64,000 nt of DNA from Pedobacter cryoconitis (GTDB lineage Bacteria; Bacteroidota; Bacteroidia; Sphingobacteriales; Sphingobacteriaceae). This document shows, one piece after another, positions 53,185 to 61,958 of the stretch. Where the stretch lies: the NCBI RefSeq assembly GCF_014200595.1, contig NZ_JACHCG010000001.1, positions 62,001 through 126,000 on the forward strand. The letters are read 5' to 3'. The notes beneath the pieces were generated by a model. That model saw nothing but the letters and a program-made list of their open reading frames with translations, ran no database searches and was not told the DNA's origin. The position numbers and the translations under genes are program-made. Each line of letters starts with the position of its first letter. Within the stretch, counting starts at the first letter, position 1.

Positions 53185-54975
53185 TTAAAGAGATTTATTT
53201 TCTTCTTCCAATAACTGGTTCTGATACATCTCTTCGTAGATCCCATGAAGGTTAATTAGTTCATCATGAGTGCCTTGTTCTGCAATACGGCCTTCTTCAA
53301 GTACCAGAATCTTGTCTGCTTTTTTGATCGTGGAAATCCTGTGTGCAATTAATATGCTGGTCTTTCCTTTCATGACATTACCCAGGTTATTTAAGATTTC
53401 CTCTTCAGTTTTCGTATCTACTGCGGAAAGACAATCATCAAAAATCAATATTTTAGGCTCTTTTATCAATGCCCTGGCAATGGATACACGTTGTTTTTGT
53501 CCGCCGGAAAGGGTGATCCCACGCTCACCAAGCATGGTGTCAAACTTCAGTTCAAAGTCCATTATATTATGATATACGGCCGCATTTCGTGCTGCATTTT
53601 CGACTTCCAGATCAGTTACCTGATCCAGTCCGAAGGCAATATTGTTCTTAATGTTATCAGAAAAGAGAAAAACTTCTTGTGGAACGAAACCTACTTGATC
53701 TCTGAAGGAATTCAGGTTGACTTTCTTCAGCGAAGTCCCGTCAATCGAGATCTGACCTGAATCGGTGTCATACATCCTCATAATCAGGTTCGCAAGTGTG
53801 GATTTTCCCGATCCGGTACGTCCGATGATCGCAACAAATTGTCCTGCTTTAATATCAAAAGTTACATCTTGTAATGCTTTGATACCTGTATCCTGATAGG
53901 TAAAGTTAACGTGATCGAATTTGATATTTCCACGGACTTCTCCCGCAGGAGCGTCCCCGCTATGGATATCTGACTTTAATTCGAGGAATTCATTGATCCT
54001 TTTCTGTGAAGCTGAAGCACGTTGAATCAATGTAGTTACCCAGCCGAGCATGGTGACCGGGAAGGTAAGCTGATTGACATATACAATGAATTCTGCAATG
54101 TTCCCTGCTGTAATGGAGCCGTCGAGTACTTGTTCTCCACCTATATATACGGTAAGAATAGTACTCAGGCCGACTAAAAGAAGCATAGTGGGGTAGAAGA
54201 GTGCTTGTACACGTACCAGCCCCATAGAACTGTTTTTATAGGCACTGCTTTCATTGGCAAAGATTTCCCTTGTATAATCTTCTCTGACATAGGATTTGAT
54301 AACCCTGATGCCTGAAAACCTTTCCTGTACGAAACTTGATAAACGGGAAAGCTGCTCCTGGATCTGCTCGCTTTTATTATTGATTTGTGTGTTGACAAAA
54401 TAGATAATAACGACCAGTACCGGCAGGGGCAATAAACAGAAAGTAGCAAGTTTGGCATTCACTGAATACATAGAAGTAATGATCAGCAGAAATAAAACAA
54501 GGGTATTTATGGCATACATAATTGCAGGGCCAACATACATTCTTACTCTGTTCACATCTTCTGTAGCCCGGTTCATTAAATCGCCGGTATTGTTGCGGCG
54601 GTAAAAACCGAGGCTCAGTTTTTGATAGTGTGCATAGATCTCATTCTTCATATCAAATTCAATATGTCTGGACATCAGAATGAGGGTCTGGCGCATAAAG
54701 AACAGAAATAATCCCCTGATCAGATAGAGGATCAGTACGAGCGAGCCGAAATAAAGCAGACTGTAGCTGAAGATATCATAAATGATCTGCTGTCTTTCGA
54801 AACCGCTGAAAAGGCCGTAAATCTGGATGTTCTCGGTAATAAGGTTGAAAGCATGGCCAATAACCTGGGCTGGAATTACACCGAAAATATTAGAGATAAT
54901 AACGAAAAACACCCCGGGTACGATCCACCATTTATATTTATAGAAATGTTTATTTAAAAAACGAAGGTGCTTCAT
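53185..54975 (-). CDS. ABC transporter, fused permease and ATPase (MsbA-like)
   Basis: A 596-residue type I exporter half-transporter from ATG 54975 (MKHLRFLNKHFYKYKWWIVPG); an ATG 27 bases upstream is possible. Six membrane helices fill residues 1-320. The ATPase has Walker A IIGRTGSGKSTLANL, Q-loop FVPQEVFLF, signature LSGGQKQRVSI, Walker B ILIFDDCLSAVD, and H-loop IAHRISTI. Homodimer, exporting lipid or drug-like substrates. D follows the Walker B aspartate where most exporters have the catalytic glutamate (DD instead of DE), so ATP turnover may be low or asymmetric. Confidence 0.9.
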   Translation of the reverse strand: MKHLRFLNKHFYKYKWWIVPGVFFVIISNIFGVIPAQVIGHAFNLITENIQIYGLFSGFERQQIIYDIFSYSLLYFGSLVLILYLIRGLFLFFMRQTLILMSRHIEFDMKNEIYAHYQKLSLGFYRRNNTGDLMNRATEDVNRVRMYVGPAIMYAINTLVLFLLIITSMYSVNAKLATFCLLPLPVLVVIIYFVNTQINNKSEQIQEQLSRLSSFVQERFSGIRVIKSYVREDYTREIFANESSAYKNSSMGLVRVQALFYPTMLLLVGLSTILTVYIGGEQVLDGSITAGNIAEFIVYVNQLTFPVTMLGWVTTLIQRASASQKRINEFLELKSDIHSGDAPAGEVRGNIKFDHVNFTYQDTGIKALQDVTFDIKAGQFVAIIGRTGSGKSTLANLIMRMYDTDSGQISIDGTSLKKVNLNSFRDQVGFVPQEVFLFSDNIKNNIAFGLDQVTDLEVENAARNAAVYHNIMDFELKFDTMLGERGITLSGGQKQRVSIARALIKEPKILIFDDCLSAVDTKTEEEILNNLGNVMKGKTSILIAHRISTIKKADKILVLEEGRIAEQGTHDELINLHGIYEEMYQNQLLEEENKSL

Positions 54976-55053
54976 GTGGCGTAAAGTTAGCCAATTGAAC
55001 ATGATTTTTGAAAACTGTTTGGTTAAAACAATGTAAATAATGTTTTTTATCCT

Positions 55054-55061
55054 TAGTTTTG
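55054..55061 (+). promoter_or_regulatory. Promoter -7 element TAGTTTTG
   Basis: TAGTTTTG fits TAnnTTTG and lies 25 bases before the ATG at 55087, a plausible 5' leader. A -33 TTTG at the right spacing is not evident. Confidence 0.45.
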
Positions 55062-55086
55062 CGGGCTGTCTGATAAACGAAATCTT

Positions 55087-56175
55087 ATGTCTGGTAATAG
55101 TTCTGCGGTAACCTCAATTTTAGATCAACTAAGTGCTTTAGGACACAAAAAAGTTGTTTTTTGTAATGATCCCGATACCGGTTTAAAAGCCATTATTGCT
55201 ATTCATGATACGACACTGGGCCCTGCTTTAGGTGGTACAAGGATGTTAAGCTATGCTACGGAAACTGAAGCACTGGAAGATGTGCTGCGGTTATCAAGGA
55301 GTATGACTTATAAAGCTGCAATTACAGGTTTAAACCTGGGTGGTGGTAAAGCGGTAATTATTGGTGATTCCCGCAAAGGAAAATCTGAAGCGATGATGCG
55401 CAGTTTCGGCCGTTTTATCCAAAATCTTAATGGTGAGTTTATTACTGCTGAGGACGTGGGTACAACGACTAAAGATATGGAGTATATCAGCATGGAAACC
55501 AAATATGTGACAGGGGTTCCTGAATCTATTGGTGGAATGGGCGATCCTTCACCTACTACCGCTAAAGGGGTTTTTCTGGGGATTAAAGCTTGCGTAAAGG
55601 AAGTTTTTGGTACGGATATGCTGGCAGGACGTTCTGTTGTGGTACAGGGGATCGGAAATGTAGGGGAACAACTGGTAGAATTACTGAGAAATGAAAACGT
55701 TGAAGTTTTTATCAGTGATATCAATGAGGAACGTTTACACCATATTGCAAGAAAATATAAAGCAAAACCTGTAGAGGCCAATAAAGTATTCGGTCTGGAT
55801 GTTGATATCTATGCGCCTTGTGCGTTAGGGGCGACGGTCAATGACGTGACTATTCCAAGAATGAAATTTGCGATTATTGCAGGTTCAGCAAACAATCAGC
55901 TTGCAGATGAGCAGGTACATGGTAAGTTGCTTTTGGAAAAAAATATACTTTTTGCACCTGATTACCTGATTAATGCAGGAGGACTGATTAATTGTTATTC
56001 AGAATTAACAGGTTTCGGAAGAAAACGCACCATGCAGCTGACAGAAAATATCTACCAGGCAACGCGTAATGTAATTAAACTGTCTAAGGCAGAAAACATC
56101 CCGACAATCCTGGCAGCAAACAGGATTGCAGAACAAAGAATAATAGACATCAAAAAAATAAAATCATCATTTTAA
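55087..56175 (+). CDS. Leucine/valine-type amino acid dehydrogenase
   Basis: A 362-residue NAD-dependent amino-acid dehydrogenase. The substrate part has TYKAAITGLNLGGGKAVIIGD with the catalytic lysines; FITAEDVGTTTKDMEYI follows; the NAD fold has VQGIGNVGEQLVELL and the end CYSELTGF. Layout and length point to the leucine/valine dehydrogenase branch, converting branched-chain amino acids to 2-oxo acids and ammonia. It starts a plus-strand run to 61168 and has its own promoter-like site. Confidence 0.92.
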   Translation: MSGNSSAVTSILDQLSALGHKKVVFCNDPDTGLKAIIAIHDTTLGPALGGTRMLSYATETEALEDVLRLSRSMTYKAAITGLNLGGGKAVIIGDSRKGKSEAMMRSFGRFIQNLNGEFITAEDVGTTTKDMEYISMETKYVTGVPESIGGMGDPSPTTAKGVFLGIKACVKEVFGTDMLAGRSVVVQGIGNVGEQLVELLRNENVEVFISDINEERLHHIARKYKAKPVEANKVFGLDVDIYAPCALGATVNDVTIPRMKFAIIAGSANNQLADEQVHGKLLLEKNILFAPDYLINAGGLINCYSELTGFGRKRTMQLTENIYQATRNVIKLSKAENIPTILAANRIAEQRIIDIKKIKSSF

Positions 56176-56208
56176 TAACCGGTATATTACCAACTCGTTC
56201 TTACATTC

Positions 56209-57159
56209 ATGTTAAATAGAAGGCACCTACGAATTAAAGTCCTGCAAAACATCTTTGCGTGGCAAATGACAGACAAAAAGGATCTACTTTCTGCAAAGAA
56301 AGAATTGATGCACAGTATTGACCAGGTTTATGAAATGTATGTCAGAATGCTGGCATTACTTTCTGAGATCACGGAATATACTTCAGTTGATGCAATTGAA
56401 AGAGCTAACAAGCACTTTCCTACTGCGGAAGATCTGAATCCTAACAAAAAGTTACTGCGCAACAAGTTCATTGTTTTGTTGCAGGAAAACCCTGAATTTA
56501 AATCGGCTGTAAACAAATACCAGATTAACTGGCATGCAGATCCTGAATTCATCAGGACAATCTACAATAAGCTGAAAGCTACTCCTGAGTATATCGCTTA
56601 TCTGGCAGATACTGATGATAGTTTGGAAGGATCAAAAGAGATCATCAAATTTATCTTTAGAAAAATCATTCTGAAAAGCCAGAATATCATCCAGGCTTTT
56701 GAAGATAAATTTATCAACTGGCCGGTAGATAAAGAAGTAATGCAGGGAATGGTTGCAAAAACCCTGAAGAACTTTACGTCAGAAGATCCGTTTAAAAACA
56801 AACTGACCCCAATCAGTGCGGATTGGAAAGAAGACAGCAAATTTGTGGAAGATCTTTTCACTTATACGTTGAAAAACAATACAGAATATCAGAATTTAAT
56901 CGCTGAGCGTACTAAAAACTGGGAGTCGGAACGTATTGCATTAATGGATACGATCCTGATGAAAATGGCTATTTGTGAGTTAATGAATTTCCCTTCAATT
57001 CCGGTAAAAGTTACCATTAACGAGTATCTTGACTTATCAAAAGATTACAGTACTCCGAAAAGTAATTCATTTATTAACGGTATATTGGACAAAATTTTAG
57101 GCGATTTAAAACGTACAAACAGTATCAAGAAAATTGGCCGCGGATTAATAGAAGAATAA
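56209..57159 (+). CDS. nusB: NusB transcription antitermination factor (long form)
   Basis: A 316-residue protein about twice the size of E. coli NusB. The start MLNRRHLRIKVLQNIFAW and the end LMDTILMKMAICELMNFPSIPVKVTINEYLDLSKDYSTPKSNSFINGILDKIL are the NusB N- and C-terminal parts; a helical insertion of about 150 residues lies between them. This long form is usual in Bacteroidota. NusB joins NusE in rRNA antitermination and processing. DUF1573 and YajC follow closely, as in other Bacteroidota genomes. Confidence 0.92.
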   Translation: MLNRRHLRIKVLQNIFAWQMTDKKDLLSAKKELMHSIDQVYEMYVRMLALLSEITEYTSVDAIERANKHFPTAEDLNPNKKLLRNKFIVLLQENPEFKSAVNKYQINWHADPEFIRTIYNKLKATPEYIAYLADTDDSLEGSKEIIKFIFRKIILKSQNIIQAFEDKFINWPVDKEVMQGMVAKTLKNFTSEDPFKNKLTPISADWKEDSKFVEDLFTYTLKNNTEYQNLIAERTKNWESERIALMDTILMKMAICELMNFPSIPVKVTINEYLDLSKDYSTPKSNSFINGILDKILGDLKRTNSIKKIGRGLIEE

Positions 57160-57171
57160 AAAAATATATTA

Positions 57172-57615
57172 ATGAAGAAGATATTTTTACTTGCATTTGC
57201 AGCAGCAACATTAGCTGCCTGCCAAACAAAACCTACAGCGGTTGCTACTGATAGTGTAGTTAAAACTACGGAAACTAAAACAGTGGCTTCGCCTGACGCA
57301 CCTGTAATCAGTTTCAAACAGGGAATGTACAATTTCGGTAAAATCGTACAGGGAGAGTCGGTACATTATGAATTCAAATTTACAAATACAGGAAAAAGTC
57401 CGTTGATTATTACCAATGCGACTGCAACTTGTGGCTGTACAATTCCTGAAATCCCTAAAGAACCGATTAAACCAGGGGCTGACGGTGTAATTAAAGTAGT
57501 TTTTAACAGCGCTGGCAAAATGGGAATGCAGGATAAAGTTGTCACCATCACTTCAAACGGTAATCCTTCTACCACAGAGGTACATCTGATTGGTGAGGTT
57601 AAAGAAAGAACATAA
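57172..57615 (+). CDS. DUF1573 lipoprotein
   Basis: A 147-residue predicted lipoprotein (FAAATLAACQTK, Cys about residue 17). The C-terminal DUF1573 domain, an Ig-like beta sandwich, is seen in FKQGMYNFGKIVQGESVHYEFKFTNTGKSPLIIT, TCGCTIPEIPKEPIKPGADGVIKVVFNSAGK and QDKVVTITSNG. Function unknown. It lies 12 bases after nusB and 21 bases before yajC, in the usual Bacteroidota order. Confidence 0.92.
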   Translation: MKKIFLLAFAAATLAACQTKPTAVATDSVVKTTETKTVASPDAPVISFKQGMYNFGKIVQGESVHYEFKFTNTGKSPLIITNATATCGCTIPEIPKEPIKPGADGVIKVVFNSAGKMGMQDKVVTITSNGNPSTTEVHLIGEVKERT

Positions 57616-57636
57616 TTTTATAATAATACAATCAAT

Positions 57637-57960
57637 ATGACATTAACAGTAATTTTAGATGCTGCTGCCGGCGGAAGCAGTATGTTAAGTACCTTGGTTC
57701 CAATGGTATTAATCATGGTAGTTTTCTATTTCTTCATGATCAGACCACAAGTTAAAAAAGCTAAAGACCACAAGAAATTAGTTGCAGACTTGAAAAAAGG
57801 TGACAAAATAGTTACTACTGCTGGTATTCACGGCAGAATCGTTGATATGAATGAACTTACTTTTCTAATCGAAGTTGAAGGCGGTACTAAAATCCGTTTT
57901 GACAAGTCTGCGATTTCTCTGGATGCGACTAAAGCATCTACTGAATTGCCTAAGGCTTAA
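57637..57960 (+). CDS. yajC: YajC, Sec translocase auxiliary subunit
   Basis: A 107-residue inner-membrane protein with one N-terminal helix (STLVPMVLIMVVFYFFMIRP) and the YajC cytoplasmic fold: QVKKAKDHKKLVADLKKGDKIVTTAGIHGRIVDM. It works with SecDF in protein export. The terminator after it closes the nusB-DUF1573-yajC unit. Confidence 0.95.
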   Translation: MTLTVILDAAAGGSSMLSTLVPMVLIMVVFYFFMIRPQVKKAKDHKKLVADLKKGDKIVTTAGIHGRIVDMNELTFLIEVEGGTKIRFDKSAISLDATKASTELPKA

Positions 57961-57976
57961 TTCGCTTACAGACATT

Positions 57977-58008
57977 AAAAAGCCGCTCCATTTTGGCGCG
58001 GCTTTTTT
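57977..58008 (+). terminator. Terminator after yajC
   Basis: AAAAAGCCGC (57977-57986) pairs with GCGGCTTTTT (57998-58007) over an 11-base loop, with the T run as part of the stem and after it. Confidence 0.9.
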
Positions 58009-58025
58009 GTTTAGTGATAAAACCT

Positions 58026-58033
58026 TAAATTTG
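58026..58033 (+). promoter_or_regulatory. Promoter -7 element TAAATTTG for the ybbR-coaE unit
   Basis: TAAATTTG fits TAnnTTTG, 16 bases before the ATG at 58050. TTTG at 58006-58009 is a possible -33 box, close to the end of the terminator. Confidence 0.5.
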
Positions 58034-58049
58034 ATTAATTACAGCCCGT

Positions 58050-58997
58050 ATGCCATTCATTAAACTTACAAAAATAGAGCGAAAGCGCTTTTTAGTATTG
58101 ATCACTTGTGTGCTTCTGGCTATTGCAGGATGGTTATTTCTGGCGTTGAACAATAAATATGTTTATACGGCTAAGACTGTCCTGATTTATAAGAATTTTC
58201 CGCAGAAAAAGGCTTTTCATCCGCTACAGTCTGATACGGTAGATTTACAGGTAGAAGGAACGGGCTGGCAATTGTTATTTGCACGTTTGAGGGTAAATCC
58301 GCAGTTTATCAGCATCAACCTTGAAAAGCTGAATAACAGAAATTATATCCTTTTTTCAGAGCAGCTGTATAGTGTGAACAACCAGCTGGAAACTTCACAG
58401 AAAATTATATCTGTACGCCCGGATACGCTATATTTTGATTTTTCTAAAAGGACTGTGAAGAGGGTTCCGGTCAGATTAGTTTCCAATTTATCTTTTGTGA
58501 AGCAATTTGGTATTTCTGATGTGATTCAGTGTACACCTGATTATGTAACGGTATCAGGCCCGCAGGAAGATCTGGAAAAGATCAGTGAATGGAAAACAGA
58601 TACTTTGGTGCTGCATAATATTCAGAACCAGGCAGTAACCAGGGTAGGGATGAAGCAGAACCTGTTCAAAAATGTGAATATTTTCCCTGCAAGTGTGGAG
58701 GTGAAATTACCAGTAGATGAGTTTACGGAGAAAACACTGGAGGTGCCGCTGAAGATTATCAATAATGGTGAATATTATAATGTTAAGCTTTATCCGAAAA
58801 AGGTGAAGATAACTTTTATGGTTGCTTTATCCAGTTATCAGCAGGTAAATGAAGATTTTATTGAGGCGGTGGTAGATTTGAATGAATGGAAGTTAAAGCA
58901 TCATGGCCAGCTGTCTGTGAAGTTAACCCGCTTTCCTGATTATTGCAGAAAGGTCAGGGTAGACCCGGAGAAAGTTGATTTTATTATAGAAAAGTAA
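58050..58997 (+). CDS. YbbR-like domain protein
   Basis: A 315-residue protein with one N-terminal membrane helix (FLVLITCVLLAIAGWLFLALN, about residues 14-34) and periplasmic YbbR-like repeats (LFARLRVNPQFISINLEKLNNRNYILFSEQLYSV; LYFDFSKRTVKRVPVRLVSNLSFVKQFGISDVIQCTPDYVTVSGPQEDLEKI; FTEKTLEVPLKIINNGEYYNVKLYPKKVKITFMVAL). In firmicutes YbbR/CdaR modulates the cyclic-di-AMP synthase CdaA; no cdaA is next to it here. The coaE start overlaps its stop by one base (TAATG). Confidence 0.85.
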   Translation: MPFIKLTKIERKRFLVLITCVLLAIAGWLFLALNNKYVYTAKTVLIYKNFPQKKAFHPLQSDTVDLQVEGTGWQLLFARLRVNPQFISINLEKLNNRNYILFSEQLYSVNNQLETSQKIISVRPDTLYFDFSKRTVKRVPVRLVSNLSFVKQFGISDVIQCTPDYVTVSGPQEDLEKISEWKTDTLVLHNIQNQAVTRVGMKQNLFKNVNIFPASVEVKLPVDEFTEKTLEVPLKIINNGEYYNVKLYPKKVKITFMVALSSYQQVNEDFIEAVVDLNEWKLKHHGQLSVKLTRFPDYCRKVRVDPEKVDFIIEK

Positions 58998-59593
58998 TGA
59001 TTAAGATTGGGATTACTGGTGGTATAGGAAGTGGGAAAACCACGGTTTGCCACATATTCGAGCAGCTGGGGATTCCTGTGTTTTATGCAGACACTGTAGC
59101 TAAGGAAATTATGGTGACTGACCCGGTGTTAAGGGATGGGATTATAAAGACCTTCGGAAGCGAGAGTTATGAGCTGTCCGGGAAGCTGAACAATAAACAT
59201 ATTGCACAAATTGTATTCAATAATAAAGCGGAGCTGGAGAAGTTGAATGCATTGGTTCATCCTGCTGTATTCAGAGCCTTTGAAAGCTGGCAGCAAACGA
59301 TACCGGCAGGTGTACCTTATAATTTGAAAGAAGCTGCATTATTATTTGAGAGTGGTTCTTATAAAATGTGTGACCATAGTATTTTGGTCACTGCACCTGA
59401 AGCTGTCAAAATACAGCGGGTGATGGAGCGGGACGGCGTAACCAGCGAACAGGTGGAGGCGCGCATGGATAAACAGCTGAGTGATATAGAAAAGAATAAA
59501 ATGGCTGATTTTTTAATCACAAATGATGAAAGCCAATCGGTGATACTCCAGGTATTGGAGCTGCACCATCAATTTATAAACCTTACAAAATAA
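58997..59593 (+). CDS. coaE: Dephospho-CoA kinase
   Basis: A 198-residue kinase for the last step of coenzyme A synthesis. P-loop GITGGIGSGKTTVCHIF, then FYADTVAKEIM and HPAVFRAFESW, and the lid VMERDGVTSEQVEARMDKQL, are all present. The start is coupled to the YbbR gene (TAATG) and the MBL gene begins right after its stop codon, so this is a compact operon. Confidence 0.95.
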   Translation: MIKIGITGGIGSGKTTVCHIFEQLGIPVFYADTVAKEIMVTDPVLRDGIIKTFGSESYELSGKLNNKHIAQIVFNNKAELEKLNALVHPAVFRAFESWQQTIPAGVPYNLKEAALLFESGSYKMCDHSILVTAPEAVKIQRVMERDGVTSEQVEARMDKQLSDIEKNKMADFLITNDESQSVILQVLELHHQFINLTK

Positions 59594-60535
59594 ATGATAT
59601 TAGAGGATTTTTTAGTGCCAACTAAAATTGGACTGTATTGTGCCTATGGCAATTTTTACCTGGATCCAAAAGAAATGGTAAAGGATGCCGTAATTTCACA
59701 TGCACATGGTGATCATGCGATTAGTGGTAATTTCAATGTGTATTGTACAAAGGCAACCTCATTGTTCATGATACAGCGGTATAAGAAATTTGCGGCGGGT
59801 GAATTTCACCTGTATGCTTTTCACGCTGAATTTGTATTGAATGGAGTAAAGATCAGTTTTATCCCTGCTGGCCATATTTTAGGTTCGGCACTGGTGATGA
59901 TGGAGTATAAAGGGGTTAAATATCTGTATACGGGAGATTATAAGCTTCAGCCGGATACGACCTGCGAGCCTATAGAGTTCGCGGAGGCCGATGTACTGAT
60001 TACGGAAACAACTTTTGCGAATCCTGATACTAAACATCCGGATGTGGAGCTGGAGATAAGAAAACTAAATGCGACAACGAGCAATGTTATGCTCGGTGCC
60101 TATGCTTTAGGTAAAAGTCAGCGGTTGATTAAATTGATCAGCGACTTTTGCCCGCAGCGGAGGATCCTGGTACACCATAGTATCCTCCCTTTTGTGAAAA
60201 TTTATGAGCAAATGGGGATTGATATGGGAAAGTATGAGGTTTATGACCGTAAAGTAATGAAAAATACCAAAACTGATATGATTTACCTGGTTCCGCCGCT
60301 GGTTTACCGAAGTTATATCAAAGCGGTGAATGTAATCAGGGTATTTGCAACGGGATGGAAACATTTACAGAACAATAATGAGCTGCAATTGTTCATTTCT
60401 GACCATGTGGACTGGGACGATATCATTTATACGATTGGAAAAGTTAAGCCAAAAGAGATCTGGACTACACATGGGAGTGGAATTCAACTAAAAAGTTATT
60501 ATTCAAACATTATTACTGTTAAATTGCTTAACTAA
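59594..60535 (+). CDS. Exonuclease-like MBL/beta-CASP-type protein
   Basis: A 313-residue metallo-hydrolase: the metal motif is SHAHGDHAISG (HxHxDH), followed by FIPAGHILGSA, YTGDYKLQPDTT and TTHGSG. This order, with GLYCAYGNFYLDP at the start, is that of MBL nucleases such as the ligase-associated DNA exonuclease and mRNA 3'-end-type enzymes. Which nucleic acid it acts on is not known; no DNA ligase gene is next to it. The start follows the CoaE stop with no gap, and the DUF5522 gene overlaps its stop by one base. Confidence 0.85.
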   Translation: MILEDFLVPTKIGLYCAYGNFYLDPKEMVKDAVISHAHGDHAISGNFNVYCTKATSLFMIQRYKKFAAGEFHLYAFHAEFVLNGVKISFIPAGHILGSALVMMEYKGVKYLYTGDYKLQPDTTCEPIEFAEADVLITETTFANPDTKHPDVELEIRKLNATTSNVMLGAYALGKSQRLIKLISDFCPQRRILVHHSILPFVKIYEQMGIDMGKYEVYDRKVMKNTKTDMIYLVPPLVYRSYIKAVNVIRVFATGWKHLQNNNELQLFISDHVDWDDIIYTIGKVKPKEIWTTHGSGIQLKSYYSNIITVKLLN

Positions 60536-60708
60536 TGGAACAGAGTGCCGATTATTATTTCAATGAGGATGGCTTGATGGTTTTTACTGAAGCATACCAT
60601 CTTAAACGTGGTTATTGCTGTAAGAATGGTTGCAAGCACTGTCCATGGAAATACGGCAGGAAGAAGAACAATGGTAATGATAATGAACTAACCTCAGAAA
60701 AAAGATAA
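60535..60708 (+). CDS. Small DUF5522-like protein, four cysteines
   Basis: A 57-codon gene missed by size-limited callers. It starts by one-base overlap with the MBL gene (TAATG at 60533-60537) and ends 1 base before the MarR-type gene. The core FTEAYHLKRGYCCKNGCKHCPWKYG, with CCxxxCxxC, matches DUF5522, a small family with conserved cysteines, probably metal-binding; here the cysteines lie at residues 28, 29, 33 and 36. Confidence 0.8.
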   Translation: MEQSADYYFNEDGLMVFTEAYHLKRGYCCKNGCKHCPWKYGRKKNNGNDNELTSEKR

Positions 60709-60709
60709 C

Positions 60710-61168
60710 GTGATACAGTTGCAGAAAGAAATAAAAGCCCCCCGCTATGAAAGCATATTCCACGAGGCAATGGTCAACGTGGCATTTACGCAGAATTGGT
60801 GTAATGATCAGGTAAAACAGGCGGTTTCATCTTATGATATTACCAATCAGCAGTTTAATGTGCTCAGGATATTGCGTGGCCAGCACCCGGACCCTTCGAC
60901 TATTAATCTGCTGAAATCCAGAATGCTTGATAAAATGTGTGATGCTTCGCGGATTGTTGACCGGTTGGTACAGAAGGATTTGATTTGTAAAAAGACCAAC
61001 ACTTATGATAAGCGCGCGGTGGATATACTGATCAGCGAGAAGGGTTTGGCATTGTTAAAGAAAATGGACAAGGAAATGAACTTATCTGCTATTCTTTCTG
61101 CTAATTTAACCCATCAGGAGGCGGAGCAATTAACTTCTTTACTGGAAAAAGCAAGGGGCAGAGCTTAG
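60710..61168 (+). CDS. MarR-family transcriptional regulator
   Basis: A 152-residue winged-helix regulator, GTG start at 60710. Helices and wing follow the MarR pattern: YDITNQQFNVLRILRGQHPDPSTINLLKSRMLDKMCDASRIVDRLVQKDLICKKTNTYDKRAVDILISEKGLALLKKM. It starts 1 base after the DUF5522 gene, so it is last in the ybbR-coaE operon. Its targets are not known. Confidence 0.88.
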   Translation: MIQLQKEIKAPRYESIFHEAMVNVAFTQNWCNDQVKQAVSSYDITNQQFNVLRILRGQHPDPSTINLLKSRMLDKMCDASRIVDRLVQKDLICKKTNTYDKRAVDILISEKGLALLKKMDKEMNLSAILSANLTHQEAEQLTSLLEKARGRA

Positions 61169-61230
61169 TGCCCTGCCTGTTAATTTCTCTTAAGAGACGG
61201 TGCCCTTTGTTGCCCTGCCTGTTAATTTCT
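61169..61230. repeat. 20-bp direct repeat between convergent genes
   Basis: TGCCCTGCCTGTTAATTTCT occurs at 61169-61188 and 61211-61230, a 42-base period. No hairpin or transposase is associated. The second copy ends 2 bases before the convergent ZIP gene's stop. Confidence 0.75.
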
Positions 61231-61232
61231 AT

Positions 61233-61958
61233 TTAGTGACTATGCCCTGAGGTATAAAATCCGATCAGGGCAATCGCAATACCCAATAAAACAGCAACCA
61301 TTTTTCTTTTGGATACTTTATGGTCCACGCTGGATTCAAATAAGATCGTGGTGGAGATATGTAAAAATATCCCGATCACGATACCCATCATTTTGTGGAA
61401 GTAAACTTCTATCCCTCCAATACTGCCTGTACTGATTCCATTACTGACCCAGAATCCTAATGGTGCCATGATTGCAAAAATGGCCAGGTAAAAGATGATT
61501 CCGGCAGGCTTGAATTTGTTTTGCATTAAGATACTCGCCAGTGCAAAAGCAGCGGGGATGTGGTGCAGGGAAATACCAAAGATTAAGGCATTGTGCTGAT
61601 CTGCTGCCAGCGGCATTCCTTCTAAAAAGGCATGTAAACACAAACTGATCATAATTCCGTAAGGAAAGATCTGTGTGTCATCATGTTTGTGGATATGCCC
61701 ATGTTCTACACCTTCAGAGAATTGCTCTAAGAAGATTTGTAAAAGGAACCCAATTAAGATATAAATACCTATTTCTGCGTGGTCAGGCCCGCTGTAAGCG
61801 TCGGGTATCAGGTGTAATACGGTGATGGCAAATAAATAGGCGCCACTGAAAGAAAGTATAAGTTTTAGCAGTTGTGACTTATCACTTTTGACTAAAAATA
61901 TAGATAAACCCCCAAAGAAGGCGCAAAAGAACAGGATTAAGATTTTCCAAACTTCCAT
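61233..61958 (-). CDS. ZIP-family divalent metal transporter
   Basis: A 241-residue membrane protein with about 8 helices. The His-rich loop GVEHGHIHKHDD lies between helices 3 and 4, then the metal-site helices HAFLEGMPLAAD and HHIPAAFALASIL. ZIP proteins move zinc or related ions into the cytoplasm. The start overlaps the PAP2 gene stop by one base (TAATG on the minus strand), so it is co-translated. Confidence 0.9.
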   Translation of the reverse strand: MEVWKILILFFCAFFGGLSIFLVKSDKSQLLKLILSFSGAYLFAITVLHLIPDAYSGPDHAEIGIYILIGFLLQIFLEQFSEGVEHGHIHKHDDTQIFPYGIMISLCLHAFLEGMPLAADQHNALIFGISLHHIPAAFALASILMQNKFKPAGIIFYLAIFAIMAPLGFWVSNGISTGSIGGIEVYFHKMMGIVIGIFLHISTTILFESSVDHKVSKRKMVAVLLGIAIALIGFYTSGHSH

